From the NCBI GenBank assembly GCA_005790505.1, contig SXUP01000017.1, forward strand, positions 62,001 to 126,000: a DNA stretch of 64,000 nucleotides, in the 5' to 3' direction. Under the pieces are notes generated by a model. That model was given only the letters and a program-made list of their open reading frames with translations. It was not told where the DNA came from and did no database searches. Positions within the stretch are counted from its first letter, which is position 1; every line of letters begins with the position of its first letter. Origin of the DNA: Actinomycetota bacterium. GTDB lineage: Bacteria; Actinomycetota; Acidimicrobiia; Acidimicrobiales; Ilumatobacteraceae. A program made the translations under genes and the position numbers. Below, one piece after another: positions 1 through 9,541 of this stretch.

Positions 1-57
1 CGTTTACTTTAGTGCTAGAGGCGCTGATATCTAAGACGCAAACGGGCTTTTTGGGAC

Positions 58-243
58 CTATTGTCTCCGAGCCGTGGGGTGAGTCGATAAAAGTTCGTCC
101 GAAAGTGGCTGGCCAGTGACCTCACAGATCCAGTAGGTGCCTGCCTCAAGACGGGATAAGGCGATTTCGACATCTGCCAGGTCGGTCTCGATTGCAGCAA
201 GATCAATCGGTGAATCGGGGCTGTTTTCTTTTGGGTCGGTCAC
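58..243 (-). CDS. Small DksA/TraR-like protein lacking the zinc cysteines
   Basis: A 61-aa protein if the GTG at 243 is used. The frame is open further upstream, but that part would overlap the divergent cyclophilin gene and is not family-like. The second half (ALSRLEAGTYWICEVTGQPL) has the helix-then-finger layout of the DksA/TraR C-terminal zinc finger. Only one Cys is present, so it probably cannot bind zinc in the usual way. By family it may touch the RNA polymerase secondary channel, but that is inference. It lies back to back with the cyclophilin gene, about 59 nt apart, so the two probably share a promoter region. Confidence 0.6.
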   Translation of the reverse strand: MTDPKENSPDSPIDLAAIETDLADVEIALSRLEAGTYWICEVTGQPLSDELLSTHPTARRQ

Positions 244-302
244 GGTATTTATCTTAGTTGTCCGACGCGTGTTGAGGGGATTTGGCTTGTATCGTGCCGC
301 CC

Positions 303-857
303 ATGTCTTCTTTCCCAGCACTTGATGGTTCAGCACCACAAACCAAAGCATTTTCCAAGGCCCCCGAGATGGGGATAGATCCTAAGAAGCGTTACACGGC
401 CACAATGGAAACAACCCTTGGCACGATTGTGATTGCACTTGACGCGCTCAAGGCACCACAGACTGTGAACAATTTTGTGTTCTTGTCGGGCTACAAATAT
501 TACGACGGAATTATTTTTCATCGCATTATCGCTGGGTTCATGTGTCAAGGTGGCGACCCGACAGGAACAGGTCGTGGTGGACCGGGGTACAAGTTCAACG
601 ATGAACTTCCAAAGGCCGGACAGTACCAATTGGGTTCGATTGCGATGGCAAATGCCGGACCAAACACGAACGGTTCGCAATTCTTTTTGATTAGTGGTGA
701 AAGTGGCGTTCGTCTTCCACCGAGCTATTCATTGTTCGGACAGATTGTCAAAGGACTCGATGTTCTCGACGCGATGCAAAAAGTAGAAACAGATCGCTCA
801 GACAAGCCGCTTTCGGATGTTGTGATCAAGAGCATCACGATTACTGTTGCCGACTGA
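303..857 (+). CDS. Cyclophilin-type peptidyl-prolyl cis-trans isomerase
   Basis: A 184-aa cytoplasmic cyclophilin; no signal peptide is visible. It catalyses cis-trans isomerisation of Xaa-Pro bonds. The family core is clear: VNNFVFLSG, FHRIIAGFMCQGGDPTGTG with the catalytic-site Arg after FH, GSIAMANAGPNTNGSQFF and SLFGQIVKGLDVLD. ATG 303 is preferred over an in-frame TTG at 282 because it gives the normal N-terminus of bacterial cyclophilins; the Shine-Dalgarno signal is weak at both. The next gene is convergent. Confidence 0.93.
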   Translation: MSSFPALDGSAPQTKAFSKAPEMGIDPKKRYTATMETTLGTIVIALDALKAPQTVNNFVFLSGYKYYDGIIFHRIIAGFMCQGGDPTGTGRGGPGYKFNDELPKAGQYQLGSIAMANAGPNTNGSQFFLISGESGVRLPPSYSLFGQIVKGLDVLDAMQKVETDRSDKPLSDVVIKSITITVAD

Positions 858-914
858 AATTGATGGCCCAATCAGCGGGGCTTGATGAAATGACTTTTGA
901 GACGCTCGGAGGGC

Positions 915-1793
915 TCAGTCGTCGGTAACGCCAGGTTTTTCTCCACCAATAGCCCAACGGATTGTGCGCGTGAGGGCATCGCCCAATGGTCGAAGTGCGA
1001 AGCGCTCAGTCACAGGGAGCCAAGGCAGTCGAAGATCTGCGCGCGCCCACCTTGGAAGAGTTGCGATTGCTGCGGCGGCAATCATGGAATACGGAATACG
1101 CTCAGGTAGTGCCAGTGGTGGTTGCAGCAACAAATATTTTGCGGCATCACGGGAGTCGGCAGAACTAGATAGTTCGTGGCGGTAGGCGCGCAACTGGTCT
1201 CGAAGCTCTTGTTCTGAGGTTGGTGCATCAGGCACACCTAGTTTGTTGGCTACAAATGCAGTGTCTTTGACATAGCCATCGCGTGCAGATTGATCGAGCG
1301 CGGACTCGCCGAACATCTGATGCGCACACAAAAAACTGTCAGTTTCTGCGACATGCACCCATCGCAAAAGATGCGGATCTTGGGCTGAGTATGTGCGACC
1401 ATCGCGGGCAGTGCCCTGAACACGGGTGTGAACGCTTAGAACACGATCAACGGCTTGTTGGGCAACATCTTGTGCTCCAAAAGATGTTGCAGCCAGAAAA
1501 TCTGCCGTGCGTTGAAGGCGCCCCCAGGGATCGTTGCGGTAGTCGCTGTGTTGTGCGACCCCAGCCATCGCCAAAGGATGAAGAGACTGCAAAAGAATTG
1601 CCCGCATGCCCCCGATGAACATCGAAGCATCTGCGTGCACCTGTCTTATCGGGCGATCTTGGGCAAACCAGCCAGGGGCGGTTGTGTCACTATAAATTGC
1701 TGCCTTGACCTGAGCATCTGGACCAACGACTCGATCGCGAAGCGCATCAGCGAGCGCCTTGCGAATATCGTCGCGGGTCGGAATCGTTGCCAC
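915..1793 (-). CDS. DUF2236 / MpaB-like oxygenase family protein
   Basis: About 292 aa from GTG 1793; an in-frame GTG at 1838 would add 15 residues. The segment VHADASMFIGGMRAILLQSL followed by HPLAMAGVAQHS is the hallmark of the DUF2236 (ER-bound oxygenase MpaB-like) family, which includes latex-clearing-protein relatives and putative haem oxygenases. WVHVAETDSFL further on is the second conserved block. The substrate cannot be read from the sequence. It is convergent with the cyclophilin gene and divergent from the transporter at 1869. Confidence 0.85.
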   Translation of the reverse strand: MATIPTRDDIRKALADALRDRVVGPDAQVKAAIYSDTTAPGWFAQDRPIRQVHADASMFIGGMRAILLQSLHPLAMAGVAQHSDYRNDPWGRLQRTADFLAATSFGAQDVAQQAVDRVLSVHTRVQGTARDGRTYSAQDPHLLRWVHVAETDSFLCAHQMFGESALDQSARDGYVKDTAFVANKLGVPDAPTSEQELRDQLRAYRHELSSSADSRDAAKYLLLQPPLALPERIPYSMIAAAAIATLPRWARADLRLPWLPVTERFALRPLGDALTRTIRWAIGGEKPGVTDD

Positions 1794-1868
1794 CAGAATA
1801 TGTTGGCATTTCTGGAGACATATTGCCTCACGCTTCACGGGATTTGACTGACCAAGTAAACTAAAGGC

Positions 1869-3005
1869 GTGTCAGACCAAAATGCCCAAAATACGAGTGA
1901 GGCGGGTCGGATGCCGAGGTGGGTGTGGCGCGCAATCATTTTTTTCTGGCTTGGTTTCATTGGCACTTTGATTTTGCGGTTTTCTTTTGACCGACTGAAC
2001 TCTTTGCTGCTGCTGCTGCTGGTGTCGTTCTTTTTGGCGCTCGCCATCGAGCCCGGAGTGAATCGTCTTACCGAACGAGGATTGGGAAGAAGGCAGGCAA
2101 CTAGCGGTCTTCTTGTGGCAGTTGTCTTGGTCTCACTTGGATTTATGACTGCTATCGGGACTGTTGTTGCGAGCCAAATTGCTGACCTACTTAAAAACAG
2201 TGAGCAGTATGTCAATGATTCTGTGAAGTTCATCAACGACACTTTCAACACAAAAATTGATCCAGCAGAAGTAAATGATAAAATAAAAGATCCAGATGGT
2301 CCTGTGCAGAACTTTATTTCAAACCAACAAGATCAAGTCGTAAGGGTTTCTGTTCAAGCACTTGGCTTTATTTTCCAAGGGCTGTCAATGTTGTTATTTG
2401 CGTACTACTTGGTGGCAGACGGACCACGGCTTCGACGCGCGATTTGTGCTCGCCTTAAACCTCATCGGCAGCGTGCCGTTCTTGACACCTGGGAACTCGC
2501 AATTACAAAAACAGGTGGCTATCTATATTCACGCGCCCTACTTGCTGTCGTGTCGGCATTTTTGCATTGGATTTTATTCCAATCACTTGGCACACCTGCC
2601 CCTGTGGCACTTGCGCTTTGGGTTGGGCTTGTCTCGCAGTTCCTTCCCGTGATTGGCACATATCTTGCTGGTGTTCTACCGCTTTTGTTGACATTGCTGA
2701 ATTCGCCCGTACGTGCACTGGTGGTTCTCATATTTATTTTGGTGTATCAACAAATTGAAAACTATGTCCTTGCACCGCGCATCACTGCGCGAACACTCGA
2801 ACTGCATCCTGCTCTTGCTTTTGGCGCTGCTATCGCTGGAAGTGCACTGTTGGGTCCCGTTGGCGCAGTGCTCGCTTTGCCTGCCGCCGCAATGATGCAA
2901 GCCCTTGGTGCGAGTTGGGGCACCAAACACGATGTCATTGATGATCCGCTGACAGCTGCTCCGCCTAAACCTCCAAAACGGCAGCGACGCACTGGCTCAT
3001 CATGA
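1869..3005 (+). CDS. AI-2E family (PerM/YdiK-type) membrane transporter
   Basis: A 378-aa integral membrane protein with about eight hydrophobic segments. It has the AI-2E family layout: two N-terminal helices, an amphipathic cytoplasmic stretch (about residues 100-160), then helices carrying GTYLAGVLPLLL and a C-terminal QQIENYVLAPRI block followed by LHPALAFGAAIAGSALLGPVGAVLALP-like glycine-rich sequence. Family members have been linked to autoinducer-2 export or Na+/H+ antiport, so the substrate is open. The start is GTG 1869. The stop overlaps the asparaginase start (ATGA), which indicates translational coupling. Confidence 0.88.
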   Translation: MSDQNAQNTSEAGRMPRWVWRAIIFFWLGFIGTLILRFSFDRLNSLLLLLLVSFFLALAIEPGVNRLTERGLGRRQATSGLLVAVVLVSLGFMTAIGTVVASQIADLLKNSEQYVNDSVKFINDTFNTKIDPAEVNDKIKDPDGPVQNFISNQQDQVVRVSVQALGFIFQGLSMLLFAYYLVADGPRLRRAICARLKPHRQRAVLDTWELAITKTGGYLYSRALLAVVSAFLHWILFQSLGTPAPVALALWVGLVSQFLPVIGTYLAGVLPLLLTLLNSPVRALVVLIFILVYQQIENYVLAPRITARTLELHPALAFGAAIAGSALLGPVGAVLALPAAAMMQALGASWGTKHDVIDDPLTAAPPKPPKRQRRTGSS

Positions 3006-3961
3006 CGCTGCGGCCGGGGCAGTTTGCCCCAGTTGCAATCACTAGTCGGAGCGGTATTGACGAAAGCGTGCATTTTGGTGCAGTTGTTTGTCTCGACAGT
3101 GGCGGATCAATTGCATGGTCCATCGGTGATTCAAATGTTGCTATCTATCCGCGTTCTTCAATTAAACCCCTGCAAGCGGTTGCCATGCTTGAAGCTGGAC
3201 TATGTGTGACATCAGAGCAACTAGCACTTGTATGTGCAAGTCATAACGGTGAACAAGTACATTTAGAAACTGCGCGTAAGATTTTAGAATCAGTCGGGCT
3301 TGATGAGCGGATGTTGGCAAATACGGCGGGACATCCTCTTGATTTGCCTTCAGCTGAGGCTGCAATTCGTTCCGACGTCGCCAAGTCCCCATTGCAGATG
3401 AATTGCAGTGGTAAGCACGCCGGCATGCTTGCTACCTGCGTTGCCAACAAGTGGTCAACGAGTGATTATCTATCAAGCACACACCCTCTGCAGCAAAAAA
3501 TTACGTCAACAATTGCTTCGCTGACGAATCAATCACCGTTCGCAATTGGTATTGATGGTTGTGGCGCACCAGCCCATGTCATTGGTCTTGTCGATTTGGC
3601 ACGGGGTGTGCGTGCAATTGCGATAGGTGATGCTGGTGATGCCGGAAACCAGGTCCATCGCGCCATGACCAATCACCCGTACATGGTTGGCGGTCGCGGG
3701 CGAGACGTAACAACAATCATGCAGGGCGTGCCTGGTTTGATCGCCAAAGATGGTGCCGAAGGAGTGTTTGTTGCAGCCTTGCCTGATGGACGCGCAGTTG
3801 CTTTGAAAATTGCCGATGGTTCTGATCGCTCACGATGCACCGTGATGCTGGCGGCGCTGGCAACTCTGGGTGTAGACATGTCAGCGTTGCAGGGAAAATT
3901 ACAAGAACAAGTGCTCGGTCACGGTAAACCAGTGGGCACGGTTCGAGCGGTGGGATTTTAA
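3002..3961 (+). CDS. Asparaginase II family protein
   Basis: A 319-aa member of the asparaginase II family (Pfam Asparaginase_II), unrelated in sequence to the E. coli AnsB type. Conserved blocks visible are YPRSSIKPLQAVAMLEAGL, CASHNGEQVH, MNCSGKHAGMLATC, GIDGCGAPAH and MVGGRGRDVTT. The expected reaction is L-asparagine to aspartate plus ammonia; it is probably cytoplasmic because no signal sequence is seen. It starts inside the stop codon of the transporter gene and is followed after 2 nt by the metallo-hydrolase, so the three form one operon. Confidence 0.9.
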   Translation: MTLRPGQFAPVAITSRSGIDESVHFGAVVCLDSGGSIAWSIGDSNVAIYPRSSIKPLQAVAMLEAGLCVTSEQLALVCASHNGEQVHLETARKILESVGLDERMLANTAGHPLDLPSAEAAIRSDVAKSPLQMNCSGKHAGMLATCVANKWSTSDYLSSTHPLQQKITSTIASLTNQSPFAIGIDGCGAPAHVIGLVDLARGVRAIAIGDAGDAGNQVHRAMTNHPYMVGGRGRDVTTIMQGVPGLIAKDGAEGVFVAALPDGRAVALKIADGSDRSRCTVMLAALATLGVDMSALQGKLQEQVLGHGKPVGTVRAVGF

Positions 3962-3963
3962 AA

Positions 3964-4929
3964 ATGAGTAAAATTCCATTTGTTGTACGCATTGACGATG
4001 CACCTCACGCGGTGGCAGAGCAGGTGTCGCCGACTATTCGTCGAGTGATCGCCAACAATCCGTCTAAATTCACATATCGGGGCACCGGCACTTACATTAT
4101 TGGCGCCACAGATGTTGTCGTGATTGATCCTGGTCCGATACTTGACTCTCATCGCGATGCACTCGATAATATTTTGAGTCAGTGCACTGTTCGTGCGATC
4201 GTCGTGACTCACTGTCATGCGGATCATTCTCCACTAGCACAATGGCTGAAAACAAAAACTGGGGCGAAGACCTATGCGATTGGCCCACATGCCGACATCA
4301 GTGGCGTTGATATCGAAGACTTTGACGATGATCCCGATGACGAATCTGACAAGACAACCAATCAGGATGAGCCACGGGAGACGATTGACGTTTCTTTTCA
4401 GCCTGATGTGATTGTCGGCGATGGAGAGATATTCTTCGATGATTACAAAATAACGCTGAGTGCGGTCTGGACGCCCGGACACACCTCAAATCACCTTTGC
4501 GTGGCGTATGCGCAGGAACAAGCGCTTTTTACCGGAGATCACATCATGGGATGGAGCACGACAGTGGTGTCGCCTCCAGATGGTGACATGCGCAGTTACA
4601 TGATGTCGCTCGACAAAGTGATTGCACGCAATGACTCAATACTGTGGCCAACTCATGGTGCACCAGTAACCGAGCCGATTGATTTTTTACTGGCTTATCG
4701 TCAGCATCGACTTGATCGCGAGAATCAAATTATTCATGCCTTGAGCGGTGGCCCAAAAAATATCCAAGAACTCGTGAGGGCGATGTATGCAGATGTGGCA
4801 AAGCAATTACACAAACCAGCTCGGCGAAGCGTGTGGTCTCATCTGATTAAATTGCACCAAGATGGCTTGGTCATGGTCGCAGACGGTGGTGACCCTCAAT
4901 TAAAATCGCTATACCAGTTGCGTCAATAA
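3964..4929 (+). CDS. MBL-fold metallo-hydrolase (LACTB2-like)
   Basis: A 321-aa metallo-beta-lactamase-fold hydrolase. The binuclear metal motif is H83-C-H85-A-D87-H88, with later ligands in TPGHTSNH and TGDHIMGW. The C-terminal region after about residue 240 (HALSGGPKNIQELV and onward) looks like the winged-helix tail found in LACTB2-like proteins. An acidic insert (DDDPDDESDK, about residues 120-129) is unusual. Substrates in the family include thioesters, RNA and glyoxalase-type compounds; none can be assigned here. Last gene of the three-gene operon. Confidence 0.88.
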   Translation: MSKIPFVVRIDDAPHAVAEQVSPTIRRVIANNPSKFTYRGTGTYIIGATDVVVIDPGPILDSHRDALDNILSQCTVRAIVVTHCHADHSPLAQWLKTKTGAKTYAIGPHADISGVDIEDFDDDPDDESDKTTNQDEPRETIDVSFQPDVIVGDGEIFFDDYKITLSAVWTPGHTSNHLCVAYAQEQALFTGDHIMGWSTTVVSPPDGDMRSYMMSLDKVIARNDSILWPTHGAPVTEPIDFLLAYRQHRLDRENQIIHALSGGPKNIQELVRAMYADVAKQLHKPARRSVWSHLIKLHQDGLVMVADGGDPQLKSLYQLRQ

Positions 4930-4948
4930 AAGTGTTCTTACTTTATTG
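4924..4948. terminator. Possible bidirectional terminator hairpin
   Basis: Between two convergent genes an imperfect A/T-rich inverted repeat (CAATAAAAGT / ACTTTATTG) could form a short hairpin serving both strands. The stem is weak and overlaps the end of both genes. Confidence 0.35.
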
Positions 4949-6083
4949 TATTTGCCACGAGTAGCGCAGGATCGAAGAAAACAAAGAAATCTTTGGTTGC
5001 GTTATTCAGATATCTATTTGGGTTTCCCATGCGTTTATCCAGAACTATTCCCGTTCGTTTTGATTCACCCGGTTGAGTAAAAGTAACAAATTGGGGAAGA
5101 GGTTTATTGATGTCGAGTTGCATCGCGGTTTGGCATTTGAACAACATCAAGACATCGGCAAGTTTTTGTATATTGACATCACCAACCGCGACGTAAAGTA
5201 ATCGATTGTCATCAAGGGTGCAGATCGCCGAGCGCATTACATATGTAACATTATGAAGTTCACTACCCCAATATGCATCCGGGTATCGGTCAATCGATAT
5301 TTCTCCGTCTTGGATGACGGGAGGAAGATTTTGACGAAGCGTGGTCCATGTGCCGTCATTGAACATGTCAGTTCCCAAAATACCAATGTCGCTAGATCCA
5401 TCGGCACGGATACCAAATGTTGCCTCACCATCAATGAGTGGTCGTACAAGTCGACCTTCTGAAAAATAACCACTCTTGATGTGATTGAATCTAAATCCGC
5501 CATTGAAAGCAGCAACGACGGCAGGCAAGGCCGCGGGCATGATTCGTTTGTAGTTGTTCCAAGGTCCGTAGCCGGGGATTTCAGTTCCCTTGAAAAGGGC
5601 CGCAGAAAGACGGCTCTGATCGATTACTACTGCGCTAGCGACAACTGAACCGAGCGAGGCCAAGGGTCTTATGCTCGTGCTCCACATCACTGGTGACCCG
5701 TCGATACTTGCAAGTGGACGCCACACACCTTCGCTTTTAAGGGCCGGGGTAATGACGGGTGCAATATTGATTGGAATCACCCGTCGCATATCTGCGATAG
5801 GCGTAGCAGGTTGTTGGTCCAGTAGAGGATTAGTCGGCAACGATTCGTCCGCTGCTAGCGAGAGTGAATTTGCGGGAGTTTTTGGTGGTGGGTCACTATG
5901 GAGCCAACTTTCAAGCCTGTCTACTATGAAATTAAGGCGATGATTTCGGGCCCATGCAGCCGTATTTGACTGCAAAGTTTCGTCTTGATGACGTGATACA
6001 TACGACGCAAGCGAAAACATTGCAAGCGCAAAAAATAGACCAACCGCAACAGCAACAGTAGTAATTGATTTTTTCATCCGCAT
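4938..6083 (-). CDS. Exported phosphodiester glycosidase-family protein
   Basis: A 381-aa protein with one N-terminal membrane helix (about residues 8-27, VAVAVGLFFALAMFSL) that acts as an anchor or uncleaved signal. The C-terminal 270 residues resemble the NAGPA/phosphodiester glycosidase domain (formerly DUF2233): AAFNGGFRFNHIKSGYFSEGR, then YVMRSAICTLDDNRLLYVAVGD and CQTAMQLDINK. ATG 6083 has an AGGTG-type ribosome binding site about 5 nt upstream. In bacteria the family cleaves sugar phosphodiesters at the envelope; the substrate here is unknown. Confidence 0.8.
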   Translation of the reverse strand: MRMKKSITTVAVAVGLFFALAMFSLASYVSRHQDETLQSNTAAWARNHRLNFIVDRLESWLHSDPPPKTPANSLSLAADESLPTNPLLDQQPATPIADMRRVIPINIAPVITPALKSEGVWRPLASIDGSPVMWSTSIRPLASLGSVVASAVVIDQSRLSAALFKGTEIPGYGPWNNYKRIMPAALPAVVAAFNGGFRFNHIKSGYFSEGRLVRPLIDGEATFGIRADGSSDIGILGTDMFNDGTWTTLRQNLPPVIQDGEISIDRYPDAYWGSELHNVTYVMRSAICTLDDNRLLYVAVGDVNIQKLADVLMLFKCQTAMQLDINKPLPQFVTFTQPGESKRTGIVLDKRMGNPNRYLNNATKDFFVFFDPALLVANTIK

Positions 6084-6231
6084 TGTTCACCTGATGTCGT
6101 GGAGTTAACCGAGGATTTCTCCTTCAGCCTAAACTATCGACGTAGCAGGTGTTCAACTTTATGAAGTAATAAAAAAAGTTTGGTGTCAATACCGCAGTTG
6201 ATGATAATTCAATAGACAAGGTGGAGATGTT

Positions 6232-6303
6232 GTGACCGAGTTGTGCGAGGTCGAAACAAAAGCCAATCAAATAATCAGCGCTTGCAACGCACTCAACGAT
6301 TGA
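6232..6303 (+). CDS. Possible 23-aa small protein
   Basis: In the 240-nt gap between two genes a GTG start is preceded by GGTGGAG and opens a 23-codon frame ending at TGA 6301. The peptide begins MTELCEVETK. No homology can be recalled and it could be chance. The rest of the gap (6084-6231) holds an A-rich stretch but no other coding signal. Confidence 0.25.
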   Translation: MTELCEVETKANQIISACNALND

Positions 6304-6323
6304 CGAGATAAATAAATCAGGGA

Positions 6324-7994
6324 CTAAAATCGTCCCAGTTCACTCTTCAATAGATCAAGTCCTAGATTGCCCAAACCCAATCCATGGGCGTGCCACTTGG
6401 CTAAGTTGAAAGAAGAGCCATGTTTTTTTTCGGCTTGTTGACGCAGGTCCAACCAAACGCGTTCTCCTATTTTGTAGGAGATCGCTTGCGCTGGCCATCC
6501 GAGATATCGATTTATTTCAGAGCGATTAAACTCGTCATCACTTGAGGAACGCTCGGATAAAAACTCCAACATCAATGCTGGCGTCCATTGCTCGTTTGGG
6601 TGCCAAGCAGAGTCTTTTGGAATCGGCAATCCACAATGCATGCCGGTGTCAATGACTACGCGGGCGGCGCGAAATGCCTGTGCATACAGGTAGCCGAGGC
6701 GGTACTCAGGGTTGGCAAACATTCCGAACTCATCCATCAAGCGCTCTGCGTATAGTGCCCAACCCTCGCCGTGCCCAGAAACAAAGTTGTGGCGTTGAAA
6801 TCGTGACAGTCGATCTTTATTGAGCACAGCGATTCCGATTTGTAGATGATGTCCGGGAACGCCCTCGTGGTAGGCGGTGGTTGGCTCGCTCCAACGAGGG
6901 AAAGATGTGCGTCCGTTTGCTGGATACCACGTTCTTCCTGATCGAGCAAGATCTTCACTTGGTGGTGTGTAATACATCGCAGCAGCACCACCCGGAGGCG
7001 AGATCATTGCTTCAATTTTGTGAATCCGAGAGTCTATTTCAAAGTGTTGATTTGAAATCAAAAAAGACATCGCATTATCCATCAATTCCTGAAGCCATTC
7101 ACGAAGATTGTCTTCTCCGTGAATTGCTCGTTGTGGATCGGTGTCAAGAAGGTGTCGCACTTCATTCAGAGACGCTCCAGGCAGGATTTCTTGAGCACAT
7201 TTTTGTAGTTCAGCATCAAGACGTTTTGTCTCATCCCATCCCCATTCGTAGGCGTCACGAGCAGAAATCTGCATTCCTAAAAACTGTCGCCGAGCAATTT
7301 CATGTCTTGGACTGCCACATGCATCTTCTAAGGACGCACGAGGCGCGTATTCATTGAGCAAGAAATCAGAAGTCGCAGCAAGAGCGGCGCTTGCCTCTCT
7401 TGCTGAACGCTCAAGTTGTTGTAGCGGTGCACCTGCAACATTGCTGGCTGTCTCGGCAAATAAAGTAAAGAAGCCAGAATTGGTTGATTCACCAGACCAA
7501 TCCCGCAATTGGTTGGCAACGGCAAGTACTTGACGTTGCGATGTAACCGTGCCACTGTCAAGACCCTCCTGCCATGTTTGACGCATTCCGGCGAATGCCT
7601 CAGGCACGCGGGACATGCGCTCTGCAATCACTTCCCAATGCGCTGCAGTCTCGGTCGGCATAAGATCAAAAACTCCGCGTGCTTCATCAACATCACCAGC
7701 GATTACACGAATTGCGCGCAGGTGTTCGCCACCTTCATATGACATCAACATGGCCTCAAGTGCTTCGCGCAATACACCTGCTGCTAGTCGATCATCATCA
7801 GTTTCGACAGAGATTGAGTTGCACTCAGTCAATGTGCGTGATGTCAGTTGTCGTCGTGCGGCATGACCATTGGGGCCAAAATCGGTCATCTCGTGGTCAT
7901 GACCAGTTATTCCTAAACTTGTCGCTAGACCTGGATCAATCTTGGCAAGGTCGTCGATGTAGCGATCAGATAGGGCAAATACTGCTGAAGTCAT
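6324..7994 (-). CDS. DUF885 family zinc peptidase-like protein
   Basis: About 556 aa from ATG 7994; GTG 8003 is also possible. DUF885 proteins are predicted metallopeptidases related to carboxypeptidase Taq/M3-like enzymes. The signature H-E-G-V-P-G-H-H-L-Q is present, followed by SGHGEGWALYAERLM with the expected third ligand region. No signal peptide is visible, so it is probably cytoplasmic. It is a single gene between two divergently placed units. Confidence 0.88.
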   Translation of the reverse strand: MTSAVFALSDRYIDDLAKIDPGLATSLGITGHDHEMTDFGPNGHAARRQLTSRTLTECNSISVETDDDRLAAGVLREALEAMLMSYEGGEHLRAIRVIAGDVDEARGVFDLMPTETAAHWEVIAERMSRVPEAFAGMRQTWQEGLDSGTVTSQRQVLAVANQLRDWSGESTNSGFFTLFAETASNVAGAPLQQLERSAREASAALAATSDFLLNEYAPRASLEDACGSPRHEIARRQFLGMQISARDAYEWGWDETKRLDAELQKCAQEILPGASLNEVRHLLDTDPQRAIHGEDNLREWLQELMDNAMSFLISNQHFEIDSRIHKIEAMISPPGGAAAMYYTPPSEDLARSGRTWYPANGRTSFPRWSEPTTAYHEGVPGHHLQIGIAVLNKDRLSRFQRHNFVSGHGEGWALYAERLMDEFGMFANPEYRLGYLYAQAFRAARVVIDTGMHCGLPIPKDSAWHPNEQWTPALMLEFLSERSSSDDEFNRSEINRYLGWPAQAISYKIGERVWLDLRQQAEKKHGSSFNLAKWHAHGLGLGNLGLDLLKSELGRF

Positions 7995-8053
7995 GGTGTC
8001 CACTATAAAGACTTAGGGCTGATTGGTATTGCGCAGAGTCAAAAGCGCACGTT

Positions 8054-9514
8054 TTAATTCGCGCTATGTTTGCCGCGCAGATGGCGCCCAATATAGGCAA
8101 CCACGACTTGTTGAGTGTCGTGGTCGAGGTAAATATGTATCCGAAAGAGATGATTTTTCTTACCTCGTCGAATATGCGCTTCAGCAAGTACGCGTTCACC
8201 CTTCCAGATGATGGCGTAGTCTTGCTCAAATTTCTCACGGGAGTTTTGAGAGATGTGGGCGGCATAGTCAAGTCCCACACCGCGACATGCAATGTGAAAT
8301 GATGTGCCGGAAATCTCTTTGCTCATCCATGCTCGGGCGACCTCGTTGAGGCGCGAGAGATCTTGAAGTACTGCAATTGGTTCGGGCCCTTGGAGTCGCT
8401 CGCCCGATTTCAGCGCGTCATCATGGAAAACTAAAAATGAAAAATTGTGCTTAGCAAGTCGGAGTGCTTCTTTCATTGAGGCAACAGCCTTTACCCCTGC
8501 AGCAGTGCCAGCAGTTGTCTCAAGGTCGACGTTTCTCAAAATAAGTCGATCAACTTGTCCACTTTTTCTTTCTAGCTGGGCTTGTTGTTCACCAATAATT
8601 CTGTCGGCATCGGCGATTGTTGCCTGTAACTCAGCAATATTTCGTTCATATTCGTCGATAGCGGCATTTTGTGTGGCATCTGCTTCATCATCTTGAAAGT
8701 CTTCAAAGTCATCTCGGGGTGCTGGGGGCACTCGAGGAGACGCCAGCGCAGAGGCTGCAGCTTCAATAATGGCCTCGGTTAGCCGATTACGTTCAGCAAA
8801 ATAAGAATTTGGCGCAGTTTCGCGAAGTGACAAAGTGAGTGGTTCGCCACCACCAGCCCAATAAACCCGAATTGTTCCTGGTCTAAGAAGTGCATCGCCG
8901 GCAAACTCAGTAAAACCTTTCAGTGCTGCTGGCGTGTTGATGAGCATGATGTGGGCGATGCCAGAAAGTGGTCCCGCACCATTACGGAATAGTGAAGTTG
9001 TCTTGCGTTCGTAATCTGCCACTTCTACAAGTACCGGCAATCGACGACTAGGGGCACCGATGAATGCCCCAAAAGTATTTCCTTCCAGTAGGGACGTCGC
9101 AACTGATGACTGAGCAATTAATTGAAAATTAGCATCACGGACAGTGACTCTTTGAAGCACATCACTGACGAGTTGTGCAATGGTTTCTTGTCGGAGTTCT
9201 CGTGATGTTGATGGCACTACACGGTGAGTGGTTGGAATGAGCACACTTCGAAGATCAAAGGCAAGCACGCTGTTGATATAAACAATAGTGACAGTGAAAG
9301 ACTTTGTGTGAGTGCCACCAGGAGGACTTTCGTCAATTGAAAGACGAAACACGGGATCATCAACTCCTTCCCGCGTGCGCACAAAAGTTCCTGGTGGTCT
9401 TTTTTCGTTCGGAAAATTATCATGCAACCAATCTGAGACAATATCAATGACTTCAATGCGTTGCTGTTGAGAGCACGACTGTGCTGTAAATGAGACAGCG
9501 TATGTTGTCCTCAT
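8054..9514 (-). CDS. Unrecognised 486-aa coiled-coil protein
   Basis: No family was recognised. Residues 1-250 look globular and beta-rich with no membrane segment. An acidic linker (about residues 265-285) precedes a predicted coiled coil (about 285-345, ERNIAELQATIADADRIIGE). The last 130 residues form a separate compact domain ending in HLFRIHIYLDHDTQQVVVAY and GRHL, which faintly recalls small RelE/Gp49-like folds (weak inference). It lies 27 nt downstream of the 213-aa gene and is probably co-transcribed with it. Confidence 0.75.
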   Translation of the reverse strand: MRTTYAVSFTAQSCSQQQRIEVIDIVSDWLHDNFPNEKRPPGTFVRTREGVDDPVFRLSIDESPPGGTHTKSFTVTIVYINSVLAFDLRSVLIPTTHRVVPSTSRELRQETIAQLVSDVLQRVTVRDANFQLIAQSSVATSLLEGNTFGAFIGAPSRRLPVLVEVADYERKTTSLFRNGAGPLSGIAHIMLINTPAALKGFTEFAGDALLRPGTIRVYWAGGGEPLTLSLRETAPNSYFAERNRLTEAIIEAAASALASPRVPPAPRDDFEDFQDDEADATQNAAIDEYERNIAELQATIADADRIIGEQQAQLERKSGQVDRLILRNVDLETTAGTAAGVKAVASMKEALRLAKHNFSFLVFHDDALKSGERLQGPEPIAVLQDLSRLNEVARAWMSKEISGTSFHIACRGVGLDYAAHISQNSREKFEQDYAIIWKGERVLAEAHIRRGKKNHLFRIHIYLDHDTQQVVVAYIGRHLRGKHSAN

Positions 9515-9541
9515 CGCGCACTACTCGGCTTGAAGTCGGGC

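Noticed and set aside
880-900. 17-base identity between about 884-900 and 38896-38912 (TTGATGAAATGACTTTT)
   Set aside because: Short and low in complexity; no extension on either side, so chance is the simplest explanation.
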